Source: Pholiota molesta
Lineage: Eukaryota > Basidiomycota > Agaricomycetes > Agaricales > Strophariaceae
Direction of reading: 5' to 3'
Length of the DNA: 64,000 nt
Assembly (NCBI GenBank): GCA_014925825.1
Contig: JACGCK010000050.1
Span: 233,010-297,009 of the forward strand
Shown here piece by piece: positions 33,140 through 45,162 of the stretch (the first letter of the stretch is position 1; each line of letters starts with the position of its first letter). The notes beneath the pieces are model-generated. The model searched no databases. It saw only the letters and a program-made list of their open reading frames with translations, and was not told the origin of the DNA. Both the position numbers and the translations under genes were made by a program.

Positions 33140-34639
33140 ATGCCCACCTTAACACCAAGTGAGCTCCCTATAGAGCTAATCGAGCAAATCATAGATGTGG
33201 TCTTTTATTCCCAACTCTCTACTGGCCCGCGCACCACATCCGAAAATACGATGCTCGATCCCAGAGCACTGTCTTCCCTTGCCCTCGTGTCACACATCTT
33301 TCGCCAACGCATAAATGCCCACCGATTTTCAATCGTGTCCTTCCAGAGAACCGATAGTACATCGCCGCCACTTCCTTATATCCATGCATTCCTCAATTTG
33401 CTGCAATCGGATGTTTGGGTGGTGCCGAGCATGAGAGTTGCGCGTCATGTCCGGAAGTTGGTATTGATACTGGGTGAGATCGTCGACATGCAGGGCGACC
33501 TGGTTCTATATCCAGCGACGGAAGACGGATCATTAATTAAGATAATGAATATGGTATTTCGAGGAGGTGAAGGCTATCCCGACTCGACGAGCGACTATAC
33601 GCTAGCATTGGGGGGATTTGCGGACTGGCAAAGCGAAGTGACCAACCCCGAATTCATCTCCAACATCGAGAGCCTGTTAGATTCCCGCGTTACGACGCTG
33701 GAGTTGAAATGGATCGATGTTGTTCCTCCGACACTGCTGAAAGGACGACACGTTAAACGCATCTCCATCTCGTATACATCATTTCAGTGTACTATGAATT
33801 CTCAACTCGTTCCAGAGTACACGGCCCTGGGATTATGGAACCACCTCGAGAGCTTGCATATACATAACGCGCCAGACTTTTCCCATCTCATCGCCCCAGG
33901 CGATATCCCTATGTTGAAAACACTGACGGTCACCCTGATGGACAGTTCAACGGCCAACTTCATTTCCTATCATTGGCGACATTGGACCGTGCTGGAGGAC
34001 CTCACGCTCAATTTCGACAGTGGTACGTTGACGCTTCTTTGTATCCGAACTAGAATTTCTTTGCTCAGTCACGATCACCGCGCAGAGCACATATTTCCGC
34101 GCTTCCGTGTGGATTACAGCCATTTGTCGCGTTTGACAAGGCTTACCATCAATCTAGTGCTCGTAAAGTTCGACAGCATCAGCGTCGTGTCGTCGATTCA
34201 ATCCAACACGGACCAAATCCTCAATCTCCTCGGACCGCACCTCCCACCCCTCACCCGCCTCGAAATATCCATCGAACGCGCTTTCGCCACAGCCTTTGGC
34301 CATCAAACGACCGGCCGAGTCGACGATATCCCCACCGAGGTCGACTGTGCGGCCCTCGACGCTGCCCTCGCGCAGCACCCCCCCTCCGCGATTTCCACGA
34401 TCGCCATTCGGTTCGGAATCAGTCTGGGGCGGGGGGTGGAGGCCGCGCTGGCGCTGGAGACGTTCCGGGAGGACGGGCTGGCGGTGCTGCGCGAGGCGTT
34501 CCCGCGGCTGAACGCCGCGGCGTCGCGGCGGCGGACATATGACAGTGTGGTATCGAAGACACGGAAACAGCGGGAGCGGGCGGATGTGCTGGAGTACTGG
34601 GGGATGTTTTCCGTTGAGTATACCTCGTGGACAACATGA
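33140..34639 (+). CDS. F-box-like protein, subtelomeric paralogue copy 4
   Basis: Exons 33140-34022 and 34086-34639, 478 aa; if the 63-bp intron (34023-34085) is retained the frame stays open and gives 499 aa. F-box-type N-terminus (LPIELIEQIIDVVF, LALVSHIFRQRINAHRF, residues about 8-62), Leu-rich second half (HLESLHIH, LEDLTLNF, PHLPPLTRLEISI). The conserved upstream segment lies at 33009-33139. This is the best-preserved copy and the only one in which both spliced and unspliced messages would be fully translated. Substrate unknown. Confidence 0.8.
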   Translation: MPTLTPSELPIELIEQIIDVVFYSQLSTGPRTTSENTMLDPRALSSLALVSHIFRQRINAHRFSIVSFQRTDSTSPPLPYIHAFLNLLQSDVWVVPSMRVARHVRKLVLILGEIVDMQGDLVLYPATEDGSLIKIMNMVFRGGEGYPDSTSDYTLALGGFADWQSEVTNPEFISNIESLLDSRVTTLELKWIDVVPPTLLKGRHVKRISISYTSFQCTMNSQLVPEYTALGLWNHLESLHIHNAPDFSHLIAPGDIPMLKTLTVTLMDSSTANFISYHWRHWTVLEDLTLNFDSGTLTLLCIRTRISLLSHDHRAEHIFPRFRVDYSHLSRLTRLTINLVLVKFDSISVVSSIQSNTDQILNLLGPHLPPLTRLEISIERAFATAFGHQTTGRVDDIPTEVDCAALDAALAQHPPSAISTIAIRFGISLGRGVEAALALETFREDGLAVLREAFPRLNAAASRRRTYDSVVSKTRKQRERADVLEYWGMFSVEYTSWTT

Positions 34640-35790
34640 TGGAAGATGATATGAGGCCTGGCGACCACGGCTCATGTGCGCGCGCAGCAAACGAGGGGCG
34701 TAAGGACGATTTGTACAGTGCGGAGTCCACCCGTGCGCTCATGTGTTTGGGCGTCTGGAGTCAGCTAGGCTACGTTCATGACAGTGACGTGAAGACCATA
34801 ACAACTCAACATGATCTCAAAGAGGGGGAAGCAGAGCCTGAGCTTGGGGAGGACTGGGCAAAAATATAAGTATCATTGTAGTCGTCCCTTGTCAGCTATG
34901 TACGTAGTTCTATATAGGTAATCTTGAGAGACCCGCAGAGTAAACCCGCGCGGGATTTTACACCCGCCACACCCGCCACACCCGTGACCCAAACCCCCTG
35001 AATCCTGTACCCTTATACGCGGGTAGAGGGTTAGGAGGGTGAGGGTGCGGGTCCAGCTGAAAGTACCCGCGGGATACCCGTGCCATTCACTATTTGTACT
35101 GCACAGCTCGAAGCGAAGTTTGGGACAATTGGTGCTGCATTCGCCAGAGAACGCAACTCGTTTCGTGGAATGTTATGTAATTAAAACACGAAGAATATTC
35201 CTGGAAAATATGTAGTTTCGAAGTAGCTTGAACGAAGAATTGTAGAGCCTGCCTAACAAACAAATTACGAACGACCATGCGAGAGGAAAACTCAACTGCA
35301 CAACTTGGATATTCCCACCAGCACCATGAGAGGCGTGTCAAGCAACGTAAGTAGAAGAAGCCATCTGGAATTAATTCAAACAAAAAATCTCAAAGCTAAT
35401 CGGAAGAGTCTGAAATCTTGGTCTATCTATGGCGATGGCTCGTCTCTATGTCATCGAAAACCCTGTAGTGGATTACATTAAATCATTTTCATTGCTCTTG
35501 TCTCATATATATGCCTAAATATCTCTCCTCTAGCCTCATTCTCTCAACCAATTTACTACTCGCTTGATACGACCTCAGCACGCGTCATAACGTCGTAGCC
35601 AGCCGATAAGCCCGACAGTCAGCACTTGAGGGTAGGCAAATTGGGGCCTATGTCACACAGAGCACTGTACGCCACCTGCGCACGCCGACCCACGCCGACC
35701 CCACGCCTGACATCCCAACGTGCACGCTTACGCACGCCGGTACACGCCGGTGCCACGCTGGGCCACGCAAAAAAAACCAATGCCCCAAAA
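34640..35790. other. Intergenic with repeat-rich patches
   Basis: No gene. 34925-35090 is built of ACCCGC / GCGGGT blocks with an internal near-palindrome and ends like a small inverted-repeat element (GTACCCGCGGGATACCCGTGCC on the right). 35645-35784 holds many CACGCC/CACGCT units and starts GGGGCC, ends TGCCCC, resembling a short relative of the element at 39470-42900; no target duplication was found for it. Confidence 0.4.
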
Positions 35791-37370
35791 CCTTGGGCCA
35801 TCGTTCACTCGCGGCGCTGATGAGACAGGGGCGACGTACGTACGCCGTCGGAATACTCGCGCCGAAGTCGAAAAAGCACGGGAGGCGCGCGCAGCAGACG
35901 ACGAACGCGGCGGGTTTGCTCAGCGCTTGGGAACGGGCCAGCGAGAACGCCCACTGCTCGAGCGGATATCAGGCGATGAGGTCGAGGACGTAGTGGAAGG
36001 AAGGTATGGAACTGTGCACGGAGTCCCGCCAGCGATAACCCCCTGCATCTGGATGCACTTCTGGCACAGCAGCTCGACCGTCTGCACGGAGACGTAGGAA
36101 CCTACTCGCTAGCATCGCGGATCAGCGCTGGCGTCCTGTGCACAGTGGTAGTGATCCCGCTGGTGGAAATTTTGGAGGGGCGGTCCAGTGCGAGCCGGAG
36201 GCGCCGGCGTACCTGATCTGCTGGGGCATGCAGCTTTGGTGAGGTTCTAACGCCGGAGAAGCTGTGTGATGAGGGAGTTGGTGTGGATTTGGGGTGTAGC
36301 GAAGGTGCGCGACGCGCGTGATGGCGAGGAGGAACAGAACGGGTGTGTCCCGATGAAAGATTTTAAGTGGCGGCGGCGGAGGGAGGAGAGGTTCTGTGCG
36401 CATATATTAACATCAGGATGCCATCTCGCTCAGGGAACATGGATGGAAGGGAGGGATACCTGTGAAGTGTGTCTTATTCCCATGAAACTCGGGCGGCACA
36501 TCGTCCTAGCCCTCCCGCGCATCGCGCGCTTCCGAGGAAGTCCTCCTATAGATCTTCCCACCTCACATGTCAGCCTGGGACTTTGGTTCAGGATCGTCCC
36601 TTGTCGAGTTGTCCCGCTTCTCCGTCTTGTGCTCCTTGGCGCGCTGAGCGCTTTACGTTAAGTTTGGCCACCTCGTTGGCCACCTAGGCGTCACGCTGGG
36701 CCTGTTTTACATCCAGGTCCGCCTTGGAGCGCTTGGATTCGGGGAGCGCGAGGCGTTGGTAGAGGGTTCCGAACGCGGGGATGAGGGCTAAGTGCTAAGC
36801 GGCCTTAAGTTTGGCGATCTCGTTGCCCACGTAGGCGGCGCGCTGGGCTTCCTTCTCTTGCGCGCCAGCCTTGTAGCACATAGATTCGGGGAGAGTGAGG
36901 CATTGGTGGAGGGAGCCGAACAGAGGACGAGGGCTGGCGATGATGATACGTTAGACTGTCTACAAAAAATGAGGCGGCCATTACGGGGATAACAAAGGAT
37001 GTGAAACGTACCACCGTCGACCTTGGGTGTATGCCCCGCCTCCTCAATTCCCTTGTCGCGTGTTAGCACGTCGCCCTGCCGCCCGTGACGTCGGTGAGTT
37101 GGCAATCGTCCAGGTGGGCCTTGGGTGGGCCACCAGTGAATCACAGCGCCGGGTCCGCCAATGTGCGCGTTCACAGAATGAGACTGTCTGCTATGGGAAG
37201 AAATGGGAGCTGGGAGGTGGATGGCTGGGATAGCTTTACGATGGGGAGTGGAGGGATGAGTGTCGTCGAAGATTGGTCGAAGACAACCAGCTAAAGTTAA
37301 CCTCGGCTGCAATGTGTGCAAGAGCGAGCGGCGCCAAACACCGGACTTCGCCGGAAGGACATGTAGGTTG
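35790..37370 (-). pseudogene. Phosphate transporter remnant B
   Basis: Minus-strand remnant of the gene at 50963. Recognisable pieces: GIEEAGHTPKVDGG (exon 5 end, about 37040), an alternative exon 6 with LAxKxR and a tract for TLYQRLALPES (36720-36800, partly duplicated at 36800-36950), exon 6 end, exon 7 and 8 region (36120-36450) and FDFGAS-TAY (exon 10, about 35850). The 5' part (37100-37370) is the same unrelated sequence seen in remnants A and D. Many frame breaks. It is convergent with F-box copy 4 and tandem with copy 5. Confidence 0.75.
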
Positions 37371-37771
37371 GCTGTAGGACGAACAAGGGGTTTGGGCAGC
37401 TATGTCGGTGTGTCGGTGAGATGGAATTTTTTTTTCCTTCTTGCCGGGCCCCGGCTGGGTGTTTTTGTAAACTAATTACATATTTACTATACTCTCTTGC
37501 TTTACACGCCTCTCTTGGTCCTGTAAGATATTTTTTGCGTTTGTGGAGTTGACTTTCCCTCTCTCACGAGCGCTATTTCAGAAATGAAGCATGAACCTTG
37601 CACCCTTGTGTGCGCAGTCAAATTTTGCTCTGAGTTCTACATATTTCTATTTAATGAGTGACATCATTCAGCGAATGCAATGCAGACTTCCTTCCACCCT
37701 CGTGTGCAGTGCGGGCATCACTTTTCCTCACTGGTGTGCACCACGGTCGCCCGTCGTCACATCACTCTCTT
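37371..37771. other. 3' flank of F-box copy 5
   Basis: Matches 3' flanks of copies 2, 6 and 7 (CTCTTGGTCCTGTAAGA at about 37515 and 53795; CTCACGAGCGCTATTTCAGA at about 37563). No gene. Confidence 0.5.
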
Positions 37772-39284
37772 TCAAGGTGTTGCCGGGATATACGCGACGG
37801 AAAACATCCCCGAGTAAAGCAGCACATTCTCCTGCTCCCGCTCTTCCCATCTCCGTGATGTCTCCGTCGTCGACACCTCGCTGTCATACACCCGCCGGCG
37901 CGGCCCTGCGTTCAGACGCGGAAACGCCTCGCGCAGCACATCCAACCCGTCCTGCCTGAAAGCGTCCAGCGCCGGCGCTGCCTCCACGCCCCGCGACAGC
38001 TTGATCCCAAATTGAATGGTGATCGTGGAAATCGCGGATGGAGGGTATTGCGCGAGGACAGCATCGATGGACGCACAGTCGATCTCGGTAGGGATATCAT
38101 TGACGAGCCTGATGTTTGGATCGGATTCGCGAAATAAGGCAAAAGCAGCGCGGTCGATGAATATTTCGAGGCGGGAGAGGGGTGGGAGGTGCGGTTCGAG
38201 GAGATTGAGGATTTGGTGCGTGGAGGATTCGATCGACGACACGATGCTGCTGCTGTTGTATTCCACGAGCAGTAGATTAATGGTAAGCCTCGTCAAAAGG
38301 GACAAATGTCTGTAATCCACATGGAAGTGCGAAAAGGTGTGGTCTGCGCGGTGATCATGGCTTAGCAAAGGGAACACCAGTTCCGAGTTGGAGTAGCATT
38401 AACGTACTGTTGTAAAAATTGAGCGTAAGGTCTTCCAGGACGTTCCAATGTTGCCAATGATACAAAATGGAGTTGGCCATCGAACTGTCCATCTGGGTGA
38501 CCGTCAGAGATTTCAACATGGAAATATCGCCTGGAGCGATGAGATTGAAAAAGCCTGCCGCGGTATTTATATCCAAGCTCTCGAGGTGGTTACATGGTCC
38601 CAGCGCTGTATACTCTGGAACGTGTTGAGAATTCAGAGTCCACTGAAATGATATGCTAGAGATGGAGATGTGTTTCACGTGTCGTCCTTTTAGCAGTGTC
38701 GGAGGAACGGCATTGAGCCATTTCAGTTCCAACGTCGTAATGCGGGAATCTAATAGGCTCTCGATGTTGGAGATGACTTCAGGGCTGATCACTTCCCCTT
38801 GCCATTCCGCAAATCCCCACAATGCTAGCGTATAGTTGCTCGTCGAGTCTGGGTAGCCTTCACCTCTTCGGAATATCGTATTCATGATCGTGATCAATGG
38901 TCCGTCATCGATCGCACGATGTGGAACCGTGTCGTTCCGCGGGTTGCTGTTCTCACCCAAAATCAACACCAACTTCCGGACGTGACGCGCAACTCCCATG
39001 CTGGGCACTATCCACACTTCCGATTGAAGCAGATCGAGGAATGCGTGGATATGAGGAAGAGCTGGCGGTGCAAAATCGCTTCGTTGGAAGAACAGGATCG
39101 AAAAGCGGTGGGCATTTATGCGTTGGCGAAAGATGTGTGATACGCGGGCCAGGGAAGAGACAGTTTTGGGGTCGACCAACACACTTTTGGATCGGGTGTT
39201 GGAAGAGACTTGGGAATAGAAGGTCTCATCTATTATTTTCTCGATTAGCTCGATAGGGAGTTCACTTGGTGTCAAGATGGGCAT
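37772..39284 (-). CDS. F-box-like protein, subtelomeric paralogue copy 5
   Basis: Minus-strand exons 39284-38408 and 38343-37772, 482 aa, intron 38407-38344 (GTACGT..GCGCAG). N-terminus LPIELIEKIIDETF and LARVSHIFRQRINAHRF, then the Leu-rich half (HLESLDIN, PHLPPLSRLEIFI). The base before the donor is A rather than the G seen in other copies, which may weaken splicing. Upstream (39285-39469) lies a zinc-finger 3' remnant, as at copy 2. No frame lesion. Confidence 0.75.
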
Positions 39285-41056
39285 CGTTCGCGAGTATAAT
39301 GATGAGGGAATCAGATGGATTTACTTACGTTGTGGATTGTGGTCATGAGGACTGGGTCAAGCCGAAATTGGACAAGTTTGCCACGCTCAGGAAGCTGTTT
39401 AGTTAGTTGTAGCACCGACGACGCGGGATGCGGCGTGCATTTCAAGGTGGTTTCGAGGTTCATTCAGTGGGGCACCATTATTTTAGCGTGGGTGAGCGTG
39501 AGGTAGCGTGAGGTAGCGTGAACGAGCGTGCGTTAGCGTGAGTACTAGCGTGCGCTAGCGTGACGTCGTAAACCGCCTTTGCGGCCGTTCCGCGTCATCC
39601 AAGAATTCCCCAGCCACCAGAATTGGCGTAGGCGTGTCTTAAGCATCCCTGGTTGCATTACAAAACAAAACATACCATTAGGCAATATAATTTAAGGTCA
39701 TTGAAGTCTTGGGATGAGTGTGTGTAAGCGTGGCCTAGCGTGCCACTAGCCTGCGCTTGCGTGAGTCATAGTGTGTGTTAGCGTGAGTCCACTCTGCTGC
39801 TCACGCCGACGCTGAACTTCCAAGTCTGACATCTCCGCGGCCCACGCGCTCAACACGCTCACAGCGCACGGCACAGCGGCGGACAACCGATGCATTATAA
39901 ATCCTATGTTGCTGGAAGGTTTATGTAGGTTAAGTCGTTTTTTCATGGAGTTATATTGTGATTTGGGTAACATAAACACCTCCTTGTACGCACGTTTACG
40001 GAACGTACAGAAGTTTAACGCGTGAGGGGCGGGTAAAAGCGTTTAAAATGAGTAGAAAAGACGAATATGTGAATAGCTTGATGAGTTTCTGGCCAAATAA
40101 TTTACGTTGATCAGTATATTGTTCCAATGCGCGGTGCGCTTCCGCACAGGTAATCTTATTACTATGTTATTACTATGTGCTGCACGGCGGCAGGGCATGT
40201 TTCTTAACGACGACAACAACTTGACTTGTGGGCGAGTAGGGAACGGTGCGCCACTGCGGGAAAACATTCGTGAGCGTCGTGTGCGATGTTGCGGGATGTA
40301 CACCAACAGCAGCGGGCTCGACACCACGCGATGGCGGTTCGATGTCGCGGGAGGTCTAGTGGATTCCTGGCAGCCAATATCAACGTAAGTAATCTGTCTT
40401 TGATATGAATTCCGCGGGGAGATTTCAGTGCGCTTGTCAGAAATGGAAGGCGAAGCGCCTGGCGAAGAAGAAGCCCGCGCGTCTGGCAAGGGAGGAGAAG
40501 GAGCGGGCGGGGTTCATGTTGGCTCGCGAAGGCGGAAAAGGACACGGCGGAGGTGGTAGAGTCTAGACTCGCAGTCATCGGTGTTGTCGATTACATCACG
40601 CACGGAAGGAATGTTTCGGGGTGGTATTTCAGAGCTAGGAATGGGCCTTAGATTTTCTAGTTACACTCTTTGTAGTTTCAGTTAATGACCATTTCATTTT
40701 TGTTACATATGCGATTGAACTATGAAAGACGCGAGCGAAGACCAAGACAACGAAGCGAGTATAAGTAACGAGTATTTATCCTTTCGCCTTCGTGGTGAGT
40801 GAGAGAAATGGGAATGCATGGTGTGTTGGCATCGTCTTTACGGGCGCTTAGAGCATCTGATGTGTTCCCTGATTTATCCTTCATGCTTGCGAATGCGCTA
40901 GTAATTTCTTCTTGCGAGGACATACTGATATTGTTGTTCTTTTCTCTGGAAAACCATCTGCTAAGATTTCAGGTGCGTGGAATGAATTACTCAGATATGT
41001 TTGTCTTAGGCGCTCATAAGCATGTATAAGCATGTGTTTTCTATGTATATATACTC

Positions 41057-41228
41057 TAAGCGTGAACTAGCGTGTAGCGGGAAGGTAGCGTGAGGTAGCG
41101 TGAGGTAGCGTGGTCTGGCGTGAGGTAGCGTGAAGGTAACGTGAGGTCGCGTGCAGTAGCGTGAAGGTAGCGTGAAGGTAGCGTGGAGGTAGCGTGATGT
41201 AGCGTGAAGGTAGCGTGGAGTAGCGTGG
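41057..41228 (-). repeat. (A)GCGTGAGGTA-type tandem array
   Basis: About fifteen units of 10-11 bp, core TAGCGTGAGG or TAGCGTGAAGG. The same core forms the subterminal repeats of the enclosing element. Confidence 0.8.
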
Positions 41229-42221
41229 CCCACTGGCCTTGTATGAACAACTGAGCTTATTTTCATATAAATTAACTCATAGCAATGCAGGAACTTATGA
41301 GTATTATCACTATATTGTACATACTCTATTCTGCACAAGCGTTGCATAAGTGGAATGATTTTCGGTGTTTCGGGAGATGTTTATTGTTGTTTGGTTAGAC
41401 CTTCTGAGTATACTAGTCAGCCCAACAAGCCTTTTATTCTATGTAACCGCTTGACCTATGAAGCACAAAAGCATAACAGACAGATAGCCATTTAATACTT
41501 ACATTTTTTCATGGATTTATTTGGCTGTCTTGGACGACAAAGAATCTGTTGCCTGCATTGCGAATAATTATGTGTCACAGAAATATGTAACGTGTGACAG
41601 ATTTGTCTAATAGCACTAATTCTGGTCTGTGCGCCCGCTACATGAACTAAACGTCTAAACAAAACATATATTTGGAGAGCATATTATCCATTGAACTGAA
41701 TACCAAGATAAATAATGATGCAGAAGTGTTTTAGGAGAGATGATGAGCATTTAAAGTCCATAAGTTACTAGATAATCCATTTTCTGACTCTCTTGGCCCA
41801 AAGAAATTTGAAAAGTGATATTTTTATGAGGCCAGTATATCTACAATACACCTAAGGTAGAGGCAATCCATGGGCATCGTGTATCACATGATTAAGCGTG
41901 ATAAAGAGTGACAAATGGAAAGAAATTGAGATAGAAAATATTTAAGGATGGATATCAGAGATATGGCCGCACCAAAAAATCTGAAATGAAAAATCTGAAT
42001 ATTTGGTGCAAATGAATTTTTGAACGAGAGATTAGAGTAATTTCTATCTCAATTTCATTGCTCAGATGGAAGAGAAAACCGTCGCGATCACATGTTCCAA
42101 TCAATTCTACAGTGCTGTCACTAATTGGCGCGTCATCGCGACGCCCGTAAATATTATATCTACACCCAATTCTAAATGCCTGGACCCAAGCCGAAAAGAA
42201 AACGATCTCAGATTCTAAACC

Positions 42222-42461
42222 TTGGGGCTTGGGCAGGGAGAAAGAAGAGAAAGAATAGCAAAGAAGCAGAGGAAAATAAGGATTATAACTGATATCCTTA
42301 CCTTCATCTTCAACAGATATGCCAGACGCTCGCGCAAGTTCATGGATGCATATCACAAAGGACTGGATGGAAAGCAAGCAGCATGGGCATCAAAGAAGTA
42401 CCGCGGACATCGTGTCTTGCCGGAATCACTGATGGACGATCTCATGAAGGCGAATATTTGA
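42222..42461 (+). pseudogene. Transposase C-terminal fragment
   Basis: The frame ends FMDAYHKGLDGKQAAWASKK followed by YRGHRVLPESLM. This resembles the end of DDE transposases common in basidiomycetes (FxxAYxxGLxGxxAAWAxKKxxxHR), from memory of the family. No upstream catalytic part was found in frame. Probably a leftover of another insertion or of the element's own gene. Confidence 0.4.
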
Positions 42462-43020
42462 AATTTATTTGTACTTACTGTCAACTTACTGTGTACTATT
42501 CTACACTATTACTCCCCATTAATTCGTTACACCATAGTGGGCAGTGAGATATGGTGGAAATGCTTGGGAAGAGCTGAGGTAGCCACGAGATTGTGGAAAG
42601 ACCAGGTTCTCCATCGCGCGTTGATCGTACGCGCGGCTGGTGACATCCCTGTGAGGTGTTACAACGGACCACAGCGGGCCGACTGCTAACCTCCTGGTCA
42701 CACGGAAGTCACATCATTGGACATTAGATGGTTATGGATTGCCTCTACCTTAGTAGCATTGAACAGACTCTCGAGGCCACACAGCATCGAGAATTGGGCA
42801 AATGATGTTTACTAGCGTGGGCTAGCGTGGGCTAGCGTGCACGTGACTCACGCTAGCTACACGCTAGCCACGCTAATCCACGCGAAAATCTAGTTGCCCC
42901 ATTCAGTGTTTGGAGAGCCGCGCACGCGGGTTGGCGAAGATGTCGCACATCGAGGGGTATTTCACCGATCTGACAGGTCAGTTTTCGCGTCTACCTAGAA
43001 TATAGCGGTATGTTTACTTT

Positions 43021-43632
43021 GGAAATAGCCAATGTACGTACGCACACTTCATCACACCAATAGGCTAGGTATGTGCGATTTGCGCTTAGCCAACCCGCCT
43101 CGCATTCAATGTCACGAAAGATAAAAGTTGATCAATTTACGGCCTCCATCGACCCTCCATGATATTGTAAAGTTCTTGCATGTACTTATAATATGACGTA
43201 CCCAAACACATCTCGTCACTATAAACGTTCATTCGATACTGACAGCCTCTTGTTCGATAAGTGGAGCTACTGGCGGCGCAAAAAACGCGTGCGCGAGGCG
43301 GTACGCCACTCAGCAGCGCGAGCAGACCATGTGGCTGGCAGCACACATTGGGGCGTACCGACGGTACCATGCACATGTGCAGAGCGGCGCGCGTCATGTT
43401 GGGGATGGACCGCGAGATGCGCTCCTGGTAAGGCGGGAATGCGCTGAAGCACATCTGGGGCAGCGAGATCGTGTTGTCTTTGGGTATGCGGCCACGATGT
43501 GCATCATCGGTGCAGCAGGCTTCCTAAGCGTGGCAAATTTGTCCAGTTTCGGCTCCACGCAGTCCTCATGATTACGATCCACAATGGTCTATCTATCGGA
43601 TTCCCCTCATCATTTTGCCGTCGTCGCGAACA
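43021..43632 (+). repeat. Decayed upstream remnant and conserved segment before F-box copy 6
   Basis: 43249-43500 repeats the remnant seen at 200-320 and 895-1010 (GAGCGGCGCGCGTCATGTTG, GGGAATGCGCTGAAGCACA). 43498-43632 is the conserved F-box upstream segment. No intact gene. Confidence 0.5.
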
Positions 43633-45162
43633 ATGCCCGTCTTACCACCAAGTGAACTCCCTGTAGAGCTGATCGAGAAAATCATAGATGAGGCCTTTTA
43701 TTGCCAACTCTCTACTGGCACCCTATCCGATTCAGAAAATACGATGGTCGATCCTGGAGCGCTCTCTTCCCTTGCCCTCGTCTCACACATCTTTCGCCAA
43801 CGCATAAATACCCACCGCTTTTCGACCGTGTCCTTCCTCCGCAGAGACCAATTTACACCGCAGCCGCTTCCTTATATCCACGCATTCCTCGATTTGCTTC
43901 AATCGGATGTGTGGGTGGTGCCCAGCATGGGGGTTGCGCGTCACGTCCGGAAGTTGAAGTTGATTTTGGGTGAGAGCATCGACATGCGGACGGTAAAAAC
44001 GGTTCCGCATCGTGCGATGGAAGATGGATCTTTCATAACGATAATGAATACGGTATTTCGAGGAGGTGCAGGCTGCCCATACTCGACGAGCGACTATACG
44101 CTGTCATTGTGGGGGTTCACGGGGCAATCGCTCCATTGGGACGCGATGAACCCTGAATTTATCTCCAACATCGAGAGCCTATTAGATTCCCGCGTTGCGA
44201 CATTGGAAATGACATTGTTCAACGACGTTTCTCCGACGCTGCTAAAAGGACGACACATCAAACGCATCTCCCTCTGTCATGTATGGTTTCGGTTTACGAG
44301 TCGTCAACACATTGCAGACTATAGGGCGCTGGGACCATGGAACCGCCTCGAGACTTTGGATGTACATCGCGCGCCCTTTTTCGAACTCGCGAATCCAGGG
44401 GATACGCCCATTCTGAAAGCTCTGACGGTCACCCTCCAGGACAGTGACATGGCCAAATTTATTTCCTACCATTGGCGGCATTGGACCGTGCTGGAAGACC
44501 TCACGCTCAATTTAGACAACGGTACGTCGATGCTATTCCAAATCCATATCGGATTTTGACTGGCGTTCCTTTTTCACGATCACTGCGCAGATCACATCTT
44601 TCCGGGCTTTCGTGTCGACTACAGCAATCTATCCAATCTGACACGGCTGAGCATCAAACTACGGCTCGAGTTCTACAACAGCAGCCGCACCAAGTCGTCG
44701 ATCGAAAGCAACACGCACCAGATCCTCGATCTCCTCGGCCCGCACCTCCCGCCCCTCGCCCGCCTCGCCATCTGCATCGACGGCGCCTTCCATGCCGTCT
44801 ATCGAGACCCAAATACCGGCCGCGCGGACGACATCCCCAATGAGATCGACTGCGCGGCGCTCGACGCGGTCTTGGCGAGGCACCCGCCGTCCGCGATTGC
44901 GACGATCGCGCTGCGGTTCGGGATCAGGGTGTCAAGGAGCGTGGGGGCGGCGGCGCTGGCGCTGGAGACGTTCCGGGAGGACGGGCTGGGAATGCTGCGC
45001 GGGGCGTTCCCGCGGCTGAACGTGGGGCCGCGGCGGCGGGTGTATGGGAGCGAGGTGTCGATGTGGACGACGACAGCGCGGAGATGGCAAGCGCCGGAGC
45101 AGGCGGATGTGCTGCATTACTGGGGGATGTTTTCGGTTGAATATACGTCGATGGCAATATGA
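43633..45162 (+). CDS. F-box-like protein, subtelomeric paralogue copy 6
   Basis: Exons 43633-44521 and 44591-45162, 486 aa, intron 44522-44590 (GTACGT..GCGCAG). F-box-type start LPVELIEKIIDEAF, LALVSHIFRQRINTHRF; Leu-rich half with PHLPPLARLAICI. The most divergent copy of the set in exon 2, which is strikingly GC-rich (CGCGGCGCTCGACGCGG-like runs). Exon 1 runs into a stop inside the intron, so splicing is required. No lesion seen. Confidence 0.75.

Larger units (their letters stand above)
39462..42908. mobile_element. hAT-like element (about 3.43 kb) with AGCGTG subterminal arrays
   Basis: ATTCAGTG at 39462-39469 and 42901-42908 flanks the element; CATTCAGT is an equally good 8-bp parse. 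Inverted ends GGGGCA..TTTT.GCGTG match at 17 of 22 positions. AGCGTG-type units fill both ends (39482-39560, 39727-39785; CACGCTAG form at 42812-42886) and an internal array at 41057-41228. An 8-bp duplication points to the hAT superfamily. No full transposase; the only transposase-like trace is at 42300-42461. An unexplained short frame is at 40107-40388. Confidence 0.8.
39410..43020 (+). pseudogene. Zinc-finger 3' remnant split by a 3.4-kb insertion
   Basis: 39410-39469 and 42901-43020 together read as the end of zinc-finger exon 3 in plus orientation: AAGGTGGTTTC..TTCATTCAG, then TTTGGAGAGCC, GGCGAAGATG, TATTTCACCGATCTGACAGG (FTDLTGQFS). The two halves are separated by the element at 39470-42900. 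Only the 3' end of the gene is present. Confidence 0.7.

Noticed and set aside
34023..34085. Treating the F-box copy 4 intron as coding (single-exon gene)
   Set aside because: The other full-length copies need the intron removed, and the donor and acceptor are conserved, so the two-exon model is preferred.
41057..41228. CRISPR-like direct repeats
   Set aside because: Units are contiguous 10-11 bp without unique spacers, and the organism is a fungus.
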